This document shows positions 5,457-5,760 of a stretch of DNA of 5,760 nt, piece after piece. Location: NCBI GenBank assembly GCA_964638245.1, contig CAZWZG010000176.1, positions 1-5,760 on the forward strand, read 5' to 3'. The stretch comes from CAZWZG01 sp964638245 (GTDB lineage Bacteria > Pseudomonadota > Alphaproteobacteria > Rhodobacterales > Rhodobacteraceae). Position numbers and translations under genes: made by a program. Below the pieces are notes generated by a model that made no database searches, was not told the DNA's origin, and saw only the letters and a program-made list of their open reading frames with translations. Each line of letters opens with the position of its first letter. Positions within the stretch are counted from its first letter, which is position 1.

Positions 5457-5760
5457 CCATCGCGACGGTATGTGACCGCCTTACGCACAGCGCGCGTCGC
5501 TGGCCTGAACGGGCGGTTTTGGACGTCATGCCAGAAACGGCAAAGATTTATGACGTCGCGCCGGGCCCAATATCCTACGAAGCGTTTCTTGTGGATGTGG
5601 AGCAAATGGCCGAACGCCTTCGTGCCGCAGGGTACGGTACTGGAATGCGCGTTGCGGTCCTTCTTGAAAATCGGCCCGCATTCTTTGCCATTTTCTGTGC
5701 GCTCAACAAGATCGGCGCATCTATCGTGCCGATTAATCCGGATCTGCGACTTTCCGAGTT
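5453..5760 (+). CDS. AMP-forming acyl-CoA synthetase/ligase, N-terminal part (3' end outside window)
   Basis: The frame from GTG 5453 is open to the window end and gives 102 residues. The GTG overlaps the beta-subunit TGA (GTGA), the same junction as iorA/iorB, and no good Shine-Dalgarno sequence is visible, so translation is probably coupled. The first in-frame ATG (5528) would remove 25 residues. Residues 39-102 carry the typical N-terminal pattern of the AMP-binding superfamily: PISYEAFLVDVEQMAERLRA, then GYGTGMRVAVLLENRPAFF, then FCALNKIGASIVPINPDLR. The ATP P-loop and substrate-binding motifs lie beyond the window. The family converts a carboxylic acid, ATP and CoA to acyl-CoA, AMP and PPi. 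In this operon it would activate the aromatic acid that the Rieske enzyme oxidises, or a product such as an anthranilate-like acid. Specificity cannot be judged from this fragment. Confidence 0.85.
   Translation, partial: MTIATVCDRLTHSARRWPERAVLDVMPETAKIYDVAPGPISYEAFLVDVEQMAERLRAAGYGTGMRVAVLLENRPAFFAIFCALNKIGASIVPINPDLRLSE

Noticed and set aside
1..5760. Mobile elements, CRISPR arrays, tRNA or rRNA genes
   Set aside because: No transposase motifs, terminal repeats, spaced direct repeats or structural RNA signatures were seen. The window is densely filled with ordinary metabolic genes.

Overview
The window is a compact gene cluster for aerobic catabolism of an aromatic, probably indolic or phenylacetic-type, compound. 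The organism is most likely an alphaproteobacterium. The moderately high GC, short intergenic spaces, GTGA/ATGA stop-start overlaps and the style of the indolepyruvate oxidoreductase and Rieske genes recall the Rhodobacterales/Roseobacter group. That placement is inference from composition and family style, not from a phylogenetic marker.

Layout, left to right. (1) 1-740, + strand: the C-terminal third or so of an indolepyruvate ferredoxin oxidoreductase alpha subunit (iorA), cut by the window start. (2) 737-2215, +: the beta subunit (iorB, 492 aa, GTG start overlapping the iorA stop). (3) 2196-2654, -: a 152-aa MarR-family repressor, tail-to-tail with iorB with a 20-bp overlap. (4) 2655-2726: a short AT-rich divergent control region with a recognisable sigma70-like promoter and a near-perfect 16-bp palindrome over its -10 element. 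(5) 2727-3659, +: a phthalate dioxygenase reductase-type FMN/[2Fe-2S] reductase (310 aa). (6) 3669-4949, +: the Rieske oxygenase alpha subunit, whose conserved C-terminus has slipped into another frame (4885-4974). (7) 4971-5456, +: the oxygenase beta subunit (161 aa). (8) 5453 to the window end, +: the N-terminal 102 residues of an AMP-forming acyl-CoA ligase, with a GTG start overlapping the beta-subunit stop. No stretch above 300 bases lacks a gene.

How it fits together. The reductase passes NADH electrons through FMN and a plant-type [2Fe-2S] centre to the Rieske centre of the alpha subunit, and the mononuclear iron then hydroxylates the aromatic ring. The CoA ligase and the 2-oxoacid oxidoreductase both make acyl-CoA thioesters, from an aromatic acid and from an aryl-pyruvate respectively. 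The MarR protein, divergent from the reductase-alpha-beta-ligase operon, is the obvious ligand-responsive repressor. MarR + Rieske alpha/beta + PDR-type reductase + CoA ligase + indolepyruvate oxidoreductase recalls the iad-type indole-3-acetate (auxin) degradation loci described in Variovorax and Bradyrhizobium. This is a recollection-based inference; the substrate cannot be read from the sequence.

The most striking local feature is a one-base frameshift near the 3' end of the oxygenase alpha gene. It lies inside a perfect 8-bp inverted repeat, and the displaced frame runs on to the ATGA junction with the beta subunit.
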